From the NCBI RefSeq assembly GCF_009601505.1, contig NZ_WITC01000124.1, forward strand, positions 120,032 through 184,031: a DNA stretch of 64,000 bases. Direction: 5' to 3'. Below are positions 8,142 through 16,697 of this stretch, one piece after another. The notes below the pieces were generated by a model that searched no databases, was not told the DNA's origin, and saw nothing but the letters and a program-made list of their open reading frames with translations. Position numbers and translations under genes: made by a program. How positions within the stretch are numbered: the stretch's first letter is position 1; each line of letters begins with the position of its first letter. Origin of the DNA: Sinorhizobium terangae (GTDB lineage Bacteria > Pseudomonadota > Alphaproteobacteria > Rhizobiales > Rhizobiaceae).

Positions 8142-9056
8142 ATGGCCGAAGCGGCGGACAGGGCGAGACAGCGCGGCTACCGGCTGCACAATATGAGCAT
8201 ACCGGCCCGCCCGCTGGAGCCGGCACTTTATCTCGTCGCGACGCCGATCGGCAATCTCGCCGACATTACGCTTAGAGCCCTGGAGACGCTTGCCGGTGCC
8301 GACGTCCTTGCCTGCGAGGACACGCGCGTCACCCGCGTGCTGCTTGATCGCTACGGCATCGTCAATCGCCCCTTCGCCTATCACGAGCACAATGCCGACG
8401 AGGCCGGCCCGCGGCTGCTTTCGGCGCTCGGCGAGGGCAAATCGGTGGCGCTCGTCTCAGACGCCGGGACGCCGCTCGTATCCGATCCCGGCTATCGGCT
8501 GGCGCAGCTGGCGATCGAGGCCGGCCACCGGGTCGTGCCGATCCCGGGGGCGTCGGCTCCTCTTGCCGCCCTTGTCGGCTCTGGTCTTTCGAGCGACGCT
8601 TTCCTTTTTGCCGGCTTCCTGCCGGTAAAGGACAAGGCGCGGCGCGATCGTCTCGGCGAGCTTGCCGCGGTGCCGTCGACGCTGCTGTTCTTCGAGTCGC
8701 CGCACCGGATCGCGGCAACACTTGCCGCCGCCGCCGATGTACTGGGCACTGAGAGGAAAGCGGCCGTCTGCCGCGAACTGACCAAGGCCTTCGAGGAATT
8801 CCGGCGCGGCACACTCGGCGAGCTCCGCGCCTTCTACGCGGACGGCGCGAACGTAAGGGGCGAGATCGTCCTCGTCGTCGGTCCGCCGGAGGCGAAACCG
8901 GTTCCAAAGGAAGCGGATGTGGACGCTCTCTTGAGCGCGCTTGCGCAAGAGATGCCGATGGGCAAGGCGGCAACGGAAGCCGCCCGCCGGACCGGACTGC
9001 CGCGCAAGGAACTCTACGACCGGCTTCTCGCCCGCAAGGAACGCGATGAAGGTTGA
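8142..9056 (+). CDS. rsmI: 16S rRNA (cytidine-1402 2'-O)-methyltransferase RsmI
   Basis: RsmI methylates the ribose of C1402 in the decoding centre of 16S rRNA. The tetrapyrrole-methylase fold is clear: LYLVATPIGNLADITLRALE, then DVLACEDTRVTRVLLDRYGI, and ALVSDAGTPLVSDPGYRL. I place the start at the ATG at 8142 (MAEAADRARQ), which gives the 304 residues and the basic YRLHNMSIPARPLEP extension known in rhizobial homologues. An ATG at 8193 is an alternative giving 287 residues. The 3' end overlaps yraN by 11 bases. Confidence 0.92.
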   Translation: MAEAADRARQRGYRLHNMSIPARPLEPALYLVATPIGNLADITLRALETLAGADVLACEDTRVTRVLLDRYGIVNRPFAYHEHNADEAGPRLLSALGEGKSVALVSDAGTPLVSDPGYRLAQLAIEAGHRVVPIPGASAPLAALVGSGLSSDAFLFAGFLPVKDKARRDRLGELAAVPSTLLFFESPHRIAATLAAAADVLGTERKAAVCRELTKAFEEFRRGTLGELRAFYADGANVRGEIVLVVGPPEAKPVPKEADVDALLSALAQEMPMGKAATEAARRTGLPRKELYDRLLARKERDEG

Positions 9057-9414
9057 GCCGCCGGACAATCGCAAGCTGAACGCCCTGAAGCGCGGTCACG
9101 TCGCCGAATACCGCGCGGCGCTCTGCCTGATGCTCAAGGGCTATCGCATCGTGGCGATGCGTTACCGCACCAGGCTCGGCGAGATCGACATCATCGCCCG
9201 CCGCGGCGATCTCGTCGCCTGCGTCGAAGTGAAGGCTCGCCGCGGCTTCGACGAGGCGGTCTTCGCCGTCTCCGACACGGCGCAGCGGCGGATCAGGGCT
9301 GCAAGCGATATCTGGCTGTCGCGCCAGGCGGATTTCCACCGTCTCTCCGTCCGCTACGATATCGTCGCGGTCACTCCCTGGCGCTGGCCGCGGCATTTGC
9401 CGGATGCCTTCTGA
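9046..9414 (+). CDS. YraN/UPF0102 family endonuclease-fold protein
   Basis: A 122-residue protein of the UPF0102 (YraN) family, which has a Holliday-junction-resolvase-like nuclease fold; biochemical function is uncertain. Visible motifs are RGHVAEYRAALCLMLKGYRI, RTRLGEIDIIARRGDLVACVEVKAR (with the E-I-D-[x]-E-V-K pattern typical of PD-(D/E)XK enzymes) and RRIRAASDIWLSR. The ATG overlaps the end of rsmI, a pairing conserved in many bacteria, so the two are translationally coupled. Confidence 0.92.
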   Translation: MKVEPPDNRKLNALKRGHVAEYRAALCLMLKGYRIVAMRYRTRLGEIDIIARRGDLVACVEVKARRGFDEAVFAVSDTAQRRIRAASDIWLSRQADFHRLSVRYDIVAVTPWRWPRHLPDAF

Positions 9415-9438
9415 ATTTGTAATCGTCACGACATAAAA

Positions 9439-9467
9439 GCGTTACGGGCCTGTCATGGAAGGTCACT
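9439..9467 (+). promoter_or_regulatory. Candidate Pho box upstream of ugpB
   Basis: Three 7-base repeat units at an exact 11-base spacing: gcgttac (9439), ctgtcat (9450) and ggtcact (9461). The last two match the PhoB consensus of paired CTGTCAT-like heptamers separated by four bases. It lies 42 bases upstream of the ugpB ATG, the position expected for PhoB activation in place of a -35 element. ugp operons belong to the Pho regulon in enteric bacteria and in Sinorhizobium. Confidence 0.65.
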
Positions 9468-9508
9468 AGTCCACTGCCATCCGCAAACGGTGGAGAGGAC
9501 AGGGGACC

Positions 9509-10807
9509 ATGTTCAAGAGAATTTCGCTTGCAGCCGTTACTTTCGCATTTTCCGCAACGACATCGCTCGCCGCGACCAACATTACCTGGTGGCACGGCAT
9601 GGCCGGCCGCAACGGCGAGGTCATCAACGAAGTCGCGCAGAAATTCAACGAATCCCAGAGCGCCTGCGCCCTGACGCCGGTCAGCAAGGGCACCTATGAG
9701 GAAGCGCTCGCTTCCGGTATCGCCGCTTTCCGTTCGGGCGAGCAGCCGAACATTCTGCAGGTCTTCGACGCAGGTGCCGCGACCATCATCAATGCCAAGG
9801 GCGCCGTCATCCCGGCCGAGGACCTGATAACCAAGGCCGGCTACAGCTTCGATCGCAACGCCTTCATCGACGGCGTGCGCTACTTCTACGCCGACAGCGA
9901 GGGCAAGTTCGTCGGCATGCCATTCAACTCTTCGGCGCCGATCATGTATATCAACGACGAGGCACTGAAAAAGGCCGGCGTCGAAGCTCCGAAGACCTGG
10001 GAAGATTTCGAGGCAGTCGCTCCGAAGCTGAAGGAAGCCGGTTATATCCCGCTCGTCCAGTCGCAGCTTACCTGGCAGTTCACCGAAAACTTCTTCTCGC
10101 GCAACAACATCCAGTTCGCGACCAACAACAACGGTTACGACAGCGTCGCCGACACGGAGCTCAAGGTCACCGACCCGAACCTGCAGATGATGTTCGAGAA
10201 GCTCAAGGCTTGGAAGGACGAGGGTTACTTCGCCTTCTACGGCGCCGGCTGGAACGACAACCAGAAGGTTTTCGAGGAAGGCAAGGCTGCCCTCTGGATC
10301 GGCTCGTCCGGTTCCTTCGGCGGCTTGACGAAGACGGCGCAGATGCCGTTCTCGGCGACCTTCCTGCCCTATTGGGGTTCGATCGAAGGCGCCGGCACCA
10401 ACTCCTTCATCGGCGGTGCCGCGCTCTTTGCCATGTCCGGCAAATCGGACGAGGAAAACAAGTGCGTCGCCGACTTCTTCCAGTTTCTGACATCGCCGGA
10501 AATCCAGTATTTCTATCATAAGTCCACCGGCTACGTGGCGATCACCAAGGCGGCCTACGAGCTTGCCCAGAAGGATGGCTACTACAAGGAAAAGCCTGTT
10601 GCCGAAGTCGGCATCAAGCAGCTTCTCCTGCCGGCCGGTGAATGGTCGAAGGGTTATCGTCTCGGCTTTTACCCGCAGATCCGCGAGATCATGGAGCGCG
10701 AATACGGCCGCATCTTCTCCGGCGAAACGACCGTCAAGGATGCCTTCGAGACGATCGAGAAAGAGGGCAACGAGCTGCTCGCCCGCTTCGCCAAGACGGC
10801 AGGCTGA
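9509..10807 (+). CDS. ugpB: sn-Glycerol-3-phosphate ABC transporter, periplasmic binding protein UgpB
   Basis: The 432-residue solute-binding protein captures glycerol-3-phosphate (and probably glycerophosphodiesters) in the periplasm. It begins with a signal peptide (MFKRISLAAVTFAFSATTSLA, cleavage near ALA/SLA-ATN). The mature part begins NITWWHGMAGRNGEVINEVA and continues with YEEALASGIAAFRSGEQPNI, which parallel the E. coli UgpB N-terminus. The C-terminal GYVAITKAAYE and KGYRLGFYPQIREI regions also match. Start is supported by ggagaggaca before the ATG. First gene of ugpBAEC. Confidence 0.95.
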   Translation: MFKRISLAAVTFAFSATTSLAATNITWWHGMAGRNGEVINEVAQKFNESQSACALTPVSKGTYEEALASGIAAFRSGEQPNILQVFDAGAATIINAKGAVIPAEDLITKAGYSFDRNAFIDGVRYFYADSEGKFVGMPFNSSAPIMYINDEALKKAGVEAPKTWEDFEAVAPKLKEAGYIPLVQSQLTWQFTENFFSRNNIQFATNNNGYDSVADTELKVTDPNLQMMFEKLKAWKDEGYFAFYGAGWNDNQKVFEEGKAALWIGSSGSFGGLTKTAQMPFSATFLPYWGSIEGAGTNSFIGGAALFAMSGKSDEENKCVADFFQFLTSPEIQYFYHKSTGYVAITKAAYELAQKDGYYKEKPVAEVGIKQLLLPAGEWSKGYRLGFYPQIREIMEREYGRIFSGETTVKDAFETIEKEGNELLARFAKTAG

Positions 10808-10809
10808 TC

Positions 10810-11850
10810 ATGAGCCACGCCGGCCCCTCATCCTGGCCCTCTCCCCTTACGCGGGGAGAGGTGAGCGCAGCGGACGATGGAACGTTGCGTCTCTCCACAA
10901 AGGCGGGGAGGAGGTGGCCGGCGGGCTGGATGACGGGATCGTCCGGCGACCGGAGGGATAAGGCAGGGGCGAAGCGCGTTCAGTTTTCATCGCCTTTTCT
11001 GCCCTATCTCTTCCTCGCGCCGCAGCTCGCGATCATCTTCATCTTCTTCTATTGGCCGTCCGCGCAGGCGATCCAGTCTTCCTTCTACCTGGAAGATCCC
11101 TTCGGTTTCGGATCCACTTTCGTCGGCATGAGCAACTATGCGGACGTGCTGAGGTCGAACGAATATCTCGGTATCGCGCGCTTCACGGCGATCTTCACAG
11201 TTCTGGTGACGTTTTTCGCGTTGTCGATCGGCCTGCTGCTCGCCGTCAAGGCGGATGGCGTCATCCGCGGCAATAGCGGCTACAAGACATTGCTGATCTG
11301 GGTCTATGCCATCGCGCCGCCTGTCGCCGGCCTGATCGGCATGATGTTCTTCGACCAGCACATCGGTCCGATTGTCAAGCTCGCGGCCTGGTTCGGATTG
11401 GATATCAAGGTGGGGCTCGATTATTTCGACACGGCCTTCGCCATGATCGTCGTTTCCGTATGGAAGCAGATCCCCTACAACTTCATCTTCTTCCTCTCCG
11501 GGCTGCAGGGGATCCCCGTCCCCGTGCGCGAGGCCGCAGCGCTCGACTGCCGTTCCGGCACGCGCCGCTTCTGGACGGTCGTGCTCCCCTTGCTCGCGCC
11601 GACGGCGTTCTTCCTGCTGATCATCAACGTCACCTATGCGCTGTTCGATACGTTCGGCGTCATCGACGTCATGGTGAAGGACAAGGCTGCAAACAATCCC
11701 ATCACCCTTGTCTACAAGGTCTATATGGACGGCTTCCGCGGCAATGATCTCGGCGGTTCCTCCGCCCAGTCGGTGATCCTGATGGTCGTCGTCTTCGTGC
11801 TCACCATCTTCCAGTTCCGCTTCATCGAGCGGCGTGTCCATTACAACTGA
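10810..11850 (+). CDS. ugpA: sn-Glycerol-3-phosphate ABC transporter permease UgpA with repeat-derived N-terminal extension
   Basis: Inner-membrane permease of the Ugp transporter. From about residue 54 on (KRVQFSSPFLPYLFLAPQL) it aligns with UgpA of E. coli, including the EAA loop REAAALDCRSGTRRFWTVVLPLL and six membrane segments. The first 53 residues are hydrophilic, rich in Gly, Ser and Arg, and are encoded by a RIME-like palindromic repeat, making the protein 346 residues against about 293-295 usually. The frame stays open through the repeat. The ATG lies 2 bases after the ugpB stop, presumably the original start, so the repeat seems inserted behind the first codons. Function is probably kept, since the extension is in the cytoplasmic tail. 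Confidence 0.9.
   Translation: MSHAGPSSWPSPLTRGEVSAADDGTLRLSTKAGRRWPAGWMTGSSGDRRDKAGAKRVQFSSPFLPYLFLAPQLAIIFIFFYWPSAQAIQSSFYLEDPFGFGSTFVGMSNYADVLRSNEYLGIARFTAIFTVLVTFFALSIGLLLAVKADGVIRGNSGYKTLLIWVYAIAPPVAGLIGMMFFDQHIGPIVKLAAWFGLDIKVGLDYFDTAFAMIVVSVWKQIPYNFIFFLSGLQGIPVPVREAAALDCRSGTRRFWTVVLPLLAPTAFFLLIINVTYALFDTFGVIDVMVKDKAANNPITLVYKVYMDGFRGNDLGGSSAQSVILMVVVFVLTIFQFRFIERRVHYN
10822..10968 (+). repeat. RIME-like palindromic repeat inside ugpA
   Basis: Begins gcccctcatcctggccctctcccc, pairs ctccccttacgcggggag as a hairpin (10851-10868), and continues to ggtggccggcgggctggatgacggg, the other conserved end of this repeat type. The same ends occur in the intergenic copies at 28914, 30059, 35163 and 42788. 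Here it is read as protein. Confidence 0.8.
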
Positions 11851-11860
11851 GGTAACGGCC

Positions 11861-12703
11861 ATGCACCGCACGAAGATCCTCGATCACGTCATCCTTCTTA
11901 TCGGCGTCTTCATCATGGTCGCGCCGGTCGTGGTCGCGTTCATGACCTCGACCCATGAGGCCGTCGATATCCACAGCAACGGTCTGAGCCTCACCTGGGG
12001 CGGCCATTTCGCGGAGACTTACGAGACCGTGCTGACGCGCGCGGGCGGCTTCACCGGCAAGATCACCGGGTTCAACATGATGCTGAACTCGATGATCCTC
12101 GGCCTCGGCTTCGCCGCCGGTAAGATCGTGCTGTCCATGCTGGCCGCCTATGCGATCGTCTATTTCCGCTTTCCGCTGGCGACGGTTGCCTTCTGGATCA
12201 TCTTCACCACGCTGCTTTTGCCGCTCGAAGTGCGCATTCTGCCCTCCTACGAGGTGATGAACGCATTGAAACTGACGAACACCTACACGGGCCTGATCGT
12301 GCCGCTGCTCGCGTCGGCGACCGGCACCTTCTATTTCCGCCAGTTCTTCAAGTCGGTGCCCGACGAACTACTCGAAGCGGCGCGCATCGACGGTGCCGGG
12401 CCATTCAAGTTCTTCATCGATGTTCTGGTACCGCTGTCTCGCACGATGATGGCGGCCATCTTCATCATCATGTTCGTCTATGGCTGGAACCAGTATCTTT
12501 GGCCGACGCTGATGACGACGGACGAGGGCTTCTTCACGCTCGTGCGCGGCATCAAGCAGATCCTGCTCGTCTGGGTCGGCTCCAACATTCCCGACTACAA
12601 CGAGGCCTTTGCCTTGGCTATCCTCGCCATGCTGCCGCCGGTGATGATCGTCGTCATCTTCCAGCGCTGGTTCATCAAGGGGCTGACCGAAAGCGACAAG
12701 TAG
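11861..12703 (+). CDS. ugpE: sn-Glycerol-3-phosphate ABC transporter permease UgpE
   Basis: The second Ugp permease, 280 residues (E. coli UgpE has 281). It shows an N-terminal membrane segment (ILDHVILLIGVFIMVAPVVV), LNSMILGLGFAAGKIVLSMLAAYAIVYFRFPL, and the EAA motif ELLEAARIDGAGPFKFFIDVLVPL that contacts the ATPase UgpC. The start is the ATG at 11861, ten bases after the ugpA stop and preceded by gaggtaacggcc. An in-frame upstream ATG inside ugpA is rejected because of the overlap. Confidence 0.95.
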   Translation: MHRTKILDHVILLIGVFIMVAPVVVAFMTSTHEAVDIHSNGLSLTWGGHFAETYETVLTRAGGFTGKITGFNMMLNSMILGLGFAAGKIVLSMLAAYAIVYFRFPLATVAFWIIFTTLLLPLEVRILPSYEVMNALKLTNTYTGLIVPLLASATGTFYFRQFFKSVPDELLEAARIDGAGPFKFFIDVLVPLSRTMMAAIFIIMFVYGWNQYLWPTLMTTDEGFFTLVRGIKQILLVWVGSNIPDYNEAFALAILAMLPPVMIVVIFQRWFIKGLTESDK

Positions 12704-12767
12704 AGCGGACCGAGGATGCGGGCTTCTCGCAGCCCTCAGCAGCGAATTTTATTAACGGAGGCAACCC

Positions 12768-13886
12768 ATGGCGGCGATCGATATCGCAGAGGTCTCGAAA
12801 ATCTACGCCGGCGGCGTCGAGGCGGTGAAATCCGTCTCGATCGACATCGCCGACGGCGAGTTCATCGTGCTCGTCGGTCCGTCCGGCTGTGGCAAGTCAA
12901 CGCTGTTGCGCATGGTCGCAGGCCTGGAGACGATCTCGAAGGGCACCGTGCGAATCGGCCCGCGGATCATAAACGATGTCGATCCCGCCGAACGCGACAT
13001 CGCCATGGTCTTCCAAAACTATGCGCTCTATCCGCACATGACCGTCTACGAAAATCTCGCCTACGGTTTGAAGAACCGGAAGACGCCGAAGACCGAGATC
13101 GAGGCGCGGGTCGCCGAGGCTGCGCGCATGCTCGAGATCGCGCCTTATCTCGATCGCAAGCCGCGCGCACTCTCCGGGGGGCAACGCCAGCGCGTCGCCA
13201 TGGGCCGGGCGATCGTGCGCAAGCCGGCGGCCTTCCTTTTCGACGAGCCGCTGTCGAACCTCGATGCCAAGCTCCGGGTCTCCATGCGCGGCGAGATCAA
13301 GCGATTGCAGAAGCGCCTCGGCACCACCTCGCTCTATGTCACTCACGACCAGCTCGAGGCGATGACGCTCGCCGATCGGCTCGTCGTCTTGAACGGCGGC
13401 CGGATCGAGCAGATTGGCCGGCCGCTCGACGTCTATCATGCGCCGGCCTCGACCTTTGTTGCGAGCTTCATCGGCTCACCGGCGATGAACCTGGTCAAAG
13501 GCGTTCTCGACGGCGGCCGGCTGCGGATCGGCACGCAGTCGATCGACCTCGGCTATCGGGCGCCGGCGGACGGATCGGTGACTGTGGGCTTGCGCGCGGA
13601 GGATCTACGTCTCGCCGGTGTCGGCGAGCAGGCCCTACTCTTCCGGGTCGAGTATGTCGAGGAACTGGGTGCGCAGCGCCTCGTCCACGGCGCAATCGAC
13701 GATCATTCTGTCACTGTCGCGCTTGCGCCGGAGGCGCCACTTTCGGACGGTTTTGCCGTTACCATCGCTCCGGAGCGCTTCCATTTCTTTTCGTCCGAGA
13801 CCGGCAGGAGGCTTGAAGAGCCGAATGCGGCAACGGGCATCGTACCGGCCACGACGCGAACCATGAACATGGAGCCTGCATTGTGA
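12768..13886 (+). CDS. ugpC: sn-Glycerol-3-phosphate ABC transporter ATP-binding protein UgpC
   Basis: ATPase that powers Ugp uptake. The 372-residue protein has Walker A GPSGCGKST (residues 37-45), the signature LSGGQRQRVAMGRA, Walker B FLFDEPLSNLDAKLR and the switch histidine in YVTHDQLEAMTLADR, followed by a C-terminal TOBE-type domain characteristic of the MalK/UgpC group. A good ribosome site (acggaggcaaccc) precedes the ATG. The stop overlaps the GTG start of the next gene by four bases. Confidence 0.95.
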   Translation: MAAIDIAEVSKIYAGGVEAVKSVSIDIADGEFIVLVGPSGCGKSTLLRMVAGLETISKGTVRIGPRIINDVDPAERDIAMVFQNYALYPHMTVYENLAYGLKNRKTPKTEIEARVAEAARMLEIAPYLDRKPRALSGGQRQRVAMGRAIVRKPAAFLFDEPLSNLDAKLRVSMRGEIKRLQKRLGTTSLYVTHDQLEAMTLADRLVVLNGGRIEQIGRPLDVYHAPASTFVASFIGSPAMNLVKGVLDGGRLRIGTQSIDLGYRAPADGSVTVGLRAEDLRLAGVGEQALLFRVEYVEELGAQRLVHGAIDDHSVTVALAPEAPLSDGFAVTIAPERFHFFSSETGRRLEEPNAATGIVPATTRTMNMEPAL

Positions 13887-14875
13887 TTGAAACGACCTCA
13901 GCGGCGCTCGCCGTTTCCTCGCCGGAGACGCGCGCCGGTTTTGCCCGGATCGAGCGCAGCATCGCCGCCCATGACGCCGTCATGGAAAGCCTTGAGGAAA
14001 TGAACACGATCGAGATCGGCGGTGCGCCGCCCGCCCGCAGGCCGCTCGCCTTTCCCTTCACCGCCGCGGCCTGGAACCTCGAACGCTGCCTGTTCCCCGA
14101 GGAAAGTGCTGCGCACCTTGGCGTCACCGGCGCGTCGCTCGTTCTGCTTTCGGAGATGGACAACGGCATGGCGCGTACCGGCCAACGGCACCCGACCGCC
14201 GAAATCGCCGTGGCGCTCGGCATGCAATACGCCTACGGCGTCGAATTCATCGAACTGGGATTGGGGTCCGATACCGAGCGCGAGTTCTGCAAGGACGACT
14301 TCAACGAGAAGGGCTTCCACGGCAATGCGCTGATGGCGACCGCTCCGCTCGACCGCCCGTTCTTGTTGCGGCTCTGGGGCGAGAGGCTGTGGTTCATGGA
14401 CGGCGGCGACCAACCGAGGGTCGGCGAGCGCCTTGCCATCGGCGCCGTGATCGAGACTCGGGCGGGCCCTTTCGTCGCCATTCCCACCCATCTCGAAAGC
14501 GCGACCACGGCTGCCTATCGCGAGCGGCAGGTCAAGGAACTGATCGACGCGCTGGACGCGACCTTTCCGGGGCTTCCTGTCCTGATCGGCGGCGATCTCA
14601 ACAGCGGGAACCATATTGGCGGCGACTTCGAAGCCGAGGGCCTGTTTGCCATGAGCGCCGAGCGCGGCTTCACGCGCCACGGCGGCCCGATCGACGGCAT
14701 GACAACGCGGCCGAGCCTCATCACCCGTTGGCCGAAGCGTGCAATGAAGCTCGATTGGTTCCTTGCGCGTGGCCTGAAGATTGGCAAAAGCCACATCATT
14801 CCTTCACTCGATCCTTCGGGCCGCCCGCTGTCCGACCATGACCTCATCACCTGCGTCGTCGAAGGTTTCGCATAG
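13883..14875 (+). CDS. Endonuclease/exonuclease/phosphatase (EEP) family hydrolase at the end of the ugp operon
   Basis: A 330-residue cytoplasmic protein with the metal and catalytic motifs of the EEP fold: AWNLE (residues 63-67, Asn and Glu ligands), THLES (202-206), GGDLN (236-240) and SDHDL (317-321). The family cleaves phosphodiester or phosphomonoester bonds in substrates from DNA to sphingomyelin and inositol phosphates. Its GTG start overlaps the ugpC stop (GTGA), so it is cotranslated with the transporter. In E. coli the equivalent place holds ugpQ, a glycerophosphodiesterase of a different fold; a similar role here is inference from position only. Confidence 0.8.
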   Translation: MIETTSAALAVSSPETRAGFARIERSIAAHDAVMESLEEMNTIEIGGAPPARRPLAFPFTAAAWNLERCLFPEESAAHLGVTGASLVLLSEMDNGMARTGQRHPTAEIAVALGMQYAYGVEFIELGLGSDTEREFCKDDFNEKGFHGNALMATAPLDRPFLLRLWGERLWFMDGGDQPRVGERLAIGAVIETRAGPFVAIPTHLESATTAAYRERQVKELIDALDATFPGLPVLIGGDLNSGNHIGGDFEAEGLFAMSAERGFTRHGGPIDGMTTRPSLITRWPKRAMKLDWFLARGLKIGKSHIIPSLDPSGRPLSDHDLITCVVEGFA

Positions 14876-15115
14876 CGTGGAGGTCTGTGCCCGCATCTGT
14901 TGGGCTAAGGGAGCGCGCAGCGGGTTTCGTTCGAAAAGCGCGGGCCCGCATTTGTTCTATTATTGTTCTTGTTTTTGACCGCGTACCGTGCAAGATTTGA
15001 TGCCGCAACCGGCAGCGGTTGTGGCGGCGCGAGGCGGGCCGCCGTGACTGGAGCGGGATGAGGACAGCGTGAAGCGGTTTCCGCGCATCTCCCCGCTCTC
15101 ACGTTAGGGGGCATC

Positions 15116-16648
15116 ATGGTCGCGCGTGTCAGCACGGTTGCATTCCAGGGGATCGAAGGCGTTCCGGTCGACGTCCAGGTGATGGTGGCACCCGGCAAGG
15201 TCGGCATGCAGATCGTCGGGCTGCCCGACAAGGCGGTCGCCGAAAGCCGTGAGCGCGTCCAGGCGGCACTGCATGCCTCGGGGCTGGCGTTGCCGGCAAA
15301 GCGGGTCACGGTGAACCTGGCGCCGGCAGACCTGCCGAAGGAAGGCAGCCATTTCGATCTCGCCATCGCGCTCGGCCTGATGGCGGCGCTGGGTGCCGTT
15401 CCGGCCGATGCGCTTAACGGCTATGTCGTCATCGGCGAGCTCAATCTGGACGGCACCATCGCCGCCGTCGCCGGCGCGCTGCCTGCCGCCATCGGTGCCA
15501 ACGCACTCGGCAAGGGCCTTATCTGCCCGGCGGAAAGCGGACCCGAAGCGGCTTGGGCGGGATCGGAGATCGACATTCTCGCACCGCGCAGCCTGATCGC
15601 CATCGCCAATCATTTTCGCGGCACGCAGGTGCTCTCCCGTCCCGAGCCGGCCATAAGAGCCGCGGCCGCCCACCTGCCCGATCTCGCCGACATTAAGGGG
15701 CAGGAGAGCGCCAAGCGGGCGCTCGAAGTGGCCGCCGCCGGCAACCACAATCTCTTGATGGTCGGCCCGCCAGGATCCGGCAAGTCGATGCTCGCCGCGC
15801 GGCTGCCGTCGATCCTGCCGCCGCTTTCCCCGGCGGAATTGCTCGAAGTTTCGATGGTCCATTCGATTGCGGGTCAACTGCCGGGCGGCAAGCTTTCCGA
15901 TCGGCGGCCGTTCCGCGCGCCGCACCACTCGGCCACTATGGCAGCCCTGATTGGCGGCGGGCTCAGGGCGAAGCCCGGTGAGGTATCGCTTGCCCATCAC
16001 GGTGTTTTGTTCCTCGACGAGTTCCCGGAATTTTCACCGCAGGTGCTCGACGCACTGCGCCAGCCGCTCGAAACCGCGGAATGCATCATCGCACGCGCCA
16101 ATCACCGCGTCAGCTATCCGGCGGCGATCCAGCTCGTCGCAGCGATGAACCCGTGCCGGTGCGGCATGGCGGGTGAGCCCGGGCGCACATGCGCCCGCGG
16201 CCCGCGCTGCATGGCCGACTACCAGGCGCGGATTTCCGGACCCCTGATGGACCGCATCGACATCCGCATCGATGTCCCGGCCATCAGCGCCGCGGACCTC
16301 CTTCGCCCGATGGCGGCCGAACCGAGTGCCGCCGTTGCCAAGCGTGTCGCCCGCGCCCGCGCGCTGCAGGCGGACCGTTTCGCCGCCCTCGGCCATCCGG
16401 TGCTCACGAGCAATGCCCGTGCATCGACGACGATGATCGAGAAGATCGCGGAACCGGATGCTGCGGGCTTGCAGCTCTTGAGGGATGCGGCGGAGAAGAT
16501 GAAGTTCTCGGCGCGCGGCTATCACCGGGTGCTGAAAGTGGCCCGCACCCTTGCCGATCTCGACGAAGAGTCGGCGGTCGGGCGGATCCATCTCGCGGAA
16601 GCGATCTCCTACCGGATCGCCGGAGAGCGGCTGCCGGTGGCGGCATAG
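15116..16648 (+). CDS. comM: YifB/ComM family Mg-chelatase-like AAA+ ATPase
   Basis: A 510-residue protein with an N-terminal Lon-protease-like domain (MVARVSTVAFQGIEGVPVDV ... IVGLPDKAVAESRERVQAAL), an AAA+ core with Walker A GPPGSGKSM near residue 219 and LFLDEFPEF as Walker B, a zinc-like CRCG...C...C cluster (NPCRCGMAG, CARGPRC), and a C-terminal helical domain (ARGYHRVLKVARTLADLD). ComM acts as a helicase promoting branch migration during natural transformation in other proteobacteria; in rhizobia its role is untested. It stands alone in the region. Confidence 0.92.
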   Translation: MVARVSTVAFQGIEGVPVDVQVMVAPGKVGMQIVGLPDKAVAESRERVQAALHASGLALPAKRVTVNLAPADLPKEGSHFDLAIALGLMAALGAVPADALNGYVVIGELNLDGTIAAVAGALPAAIGANALGKGLICPAESGPEAAWAGSEIDILAPRSLIAIANHFRGTQVLSRPEPAIRAAAAHLPDLADIKGQESAKRALEVAAAGNHNLLMVGPPGSGKSMLAARLPSILPPLSPAELLEVSMVHSIAGQLPGGKLSDRRPFRAPHHSATMAALIGGGLRAKPGEVSLAHHGVLFLDEFPEFSPQVLDALRQPLETAECIIARANHRVSYPAAIQLVAAMNPCRCGMAGEPGRTCARGPRCMADYQARISGPLMDRIDIRIDVPAISAADLLRPMAAEPSAAVAKRVARARALQADRFAALGHPVLTSNARASTTMIEKIAEPDAAGLQLLRDAAEKMKFSARGYHRVLKVARTLADLDEESAVGRIHLAEAISYRIAGERLPVAA

Positions 16649-16697
16649 CGTGTTCCGCTTACACACGATTTATCTTTTATTCAAAAGGCTCAGCATC

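Noticed and set aside
7945..8226. Minus-strand frame of 93 codons between dnaN and rsmI
   Set aside because: It overlaps the rsmI 5' end, is Pro/Arg-rich and matches nothing; likely shadow.
13898..14794. A 298-codon antisense frame in the EEP hydrolase gene
   Set aside because: No motif, no ribosome site, and the plus-strand protein has all catalytic motifs.
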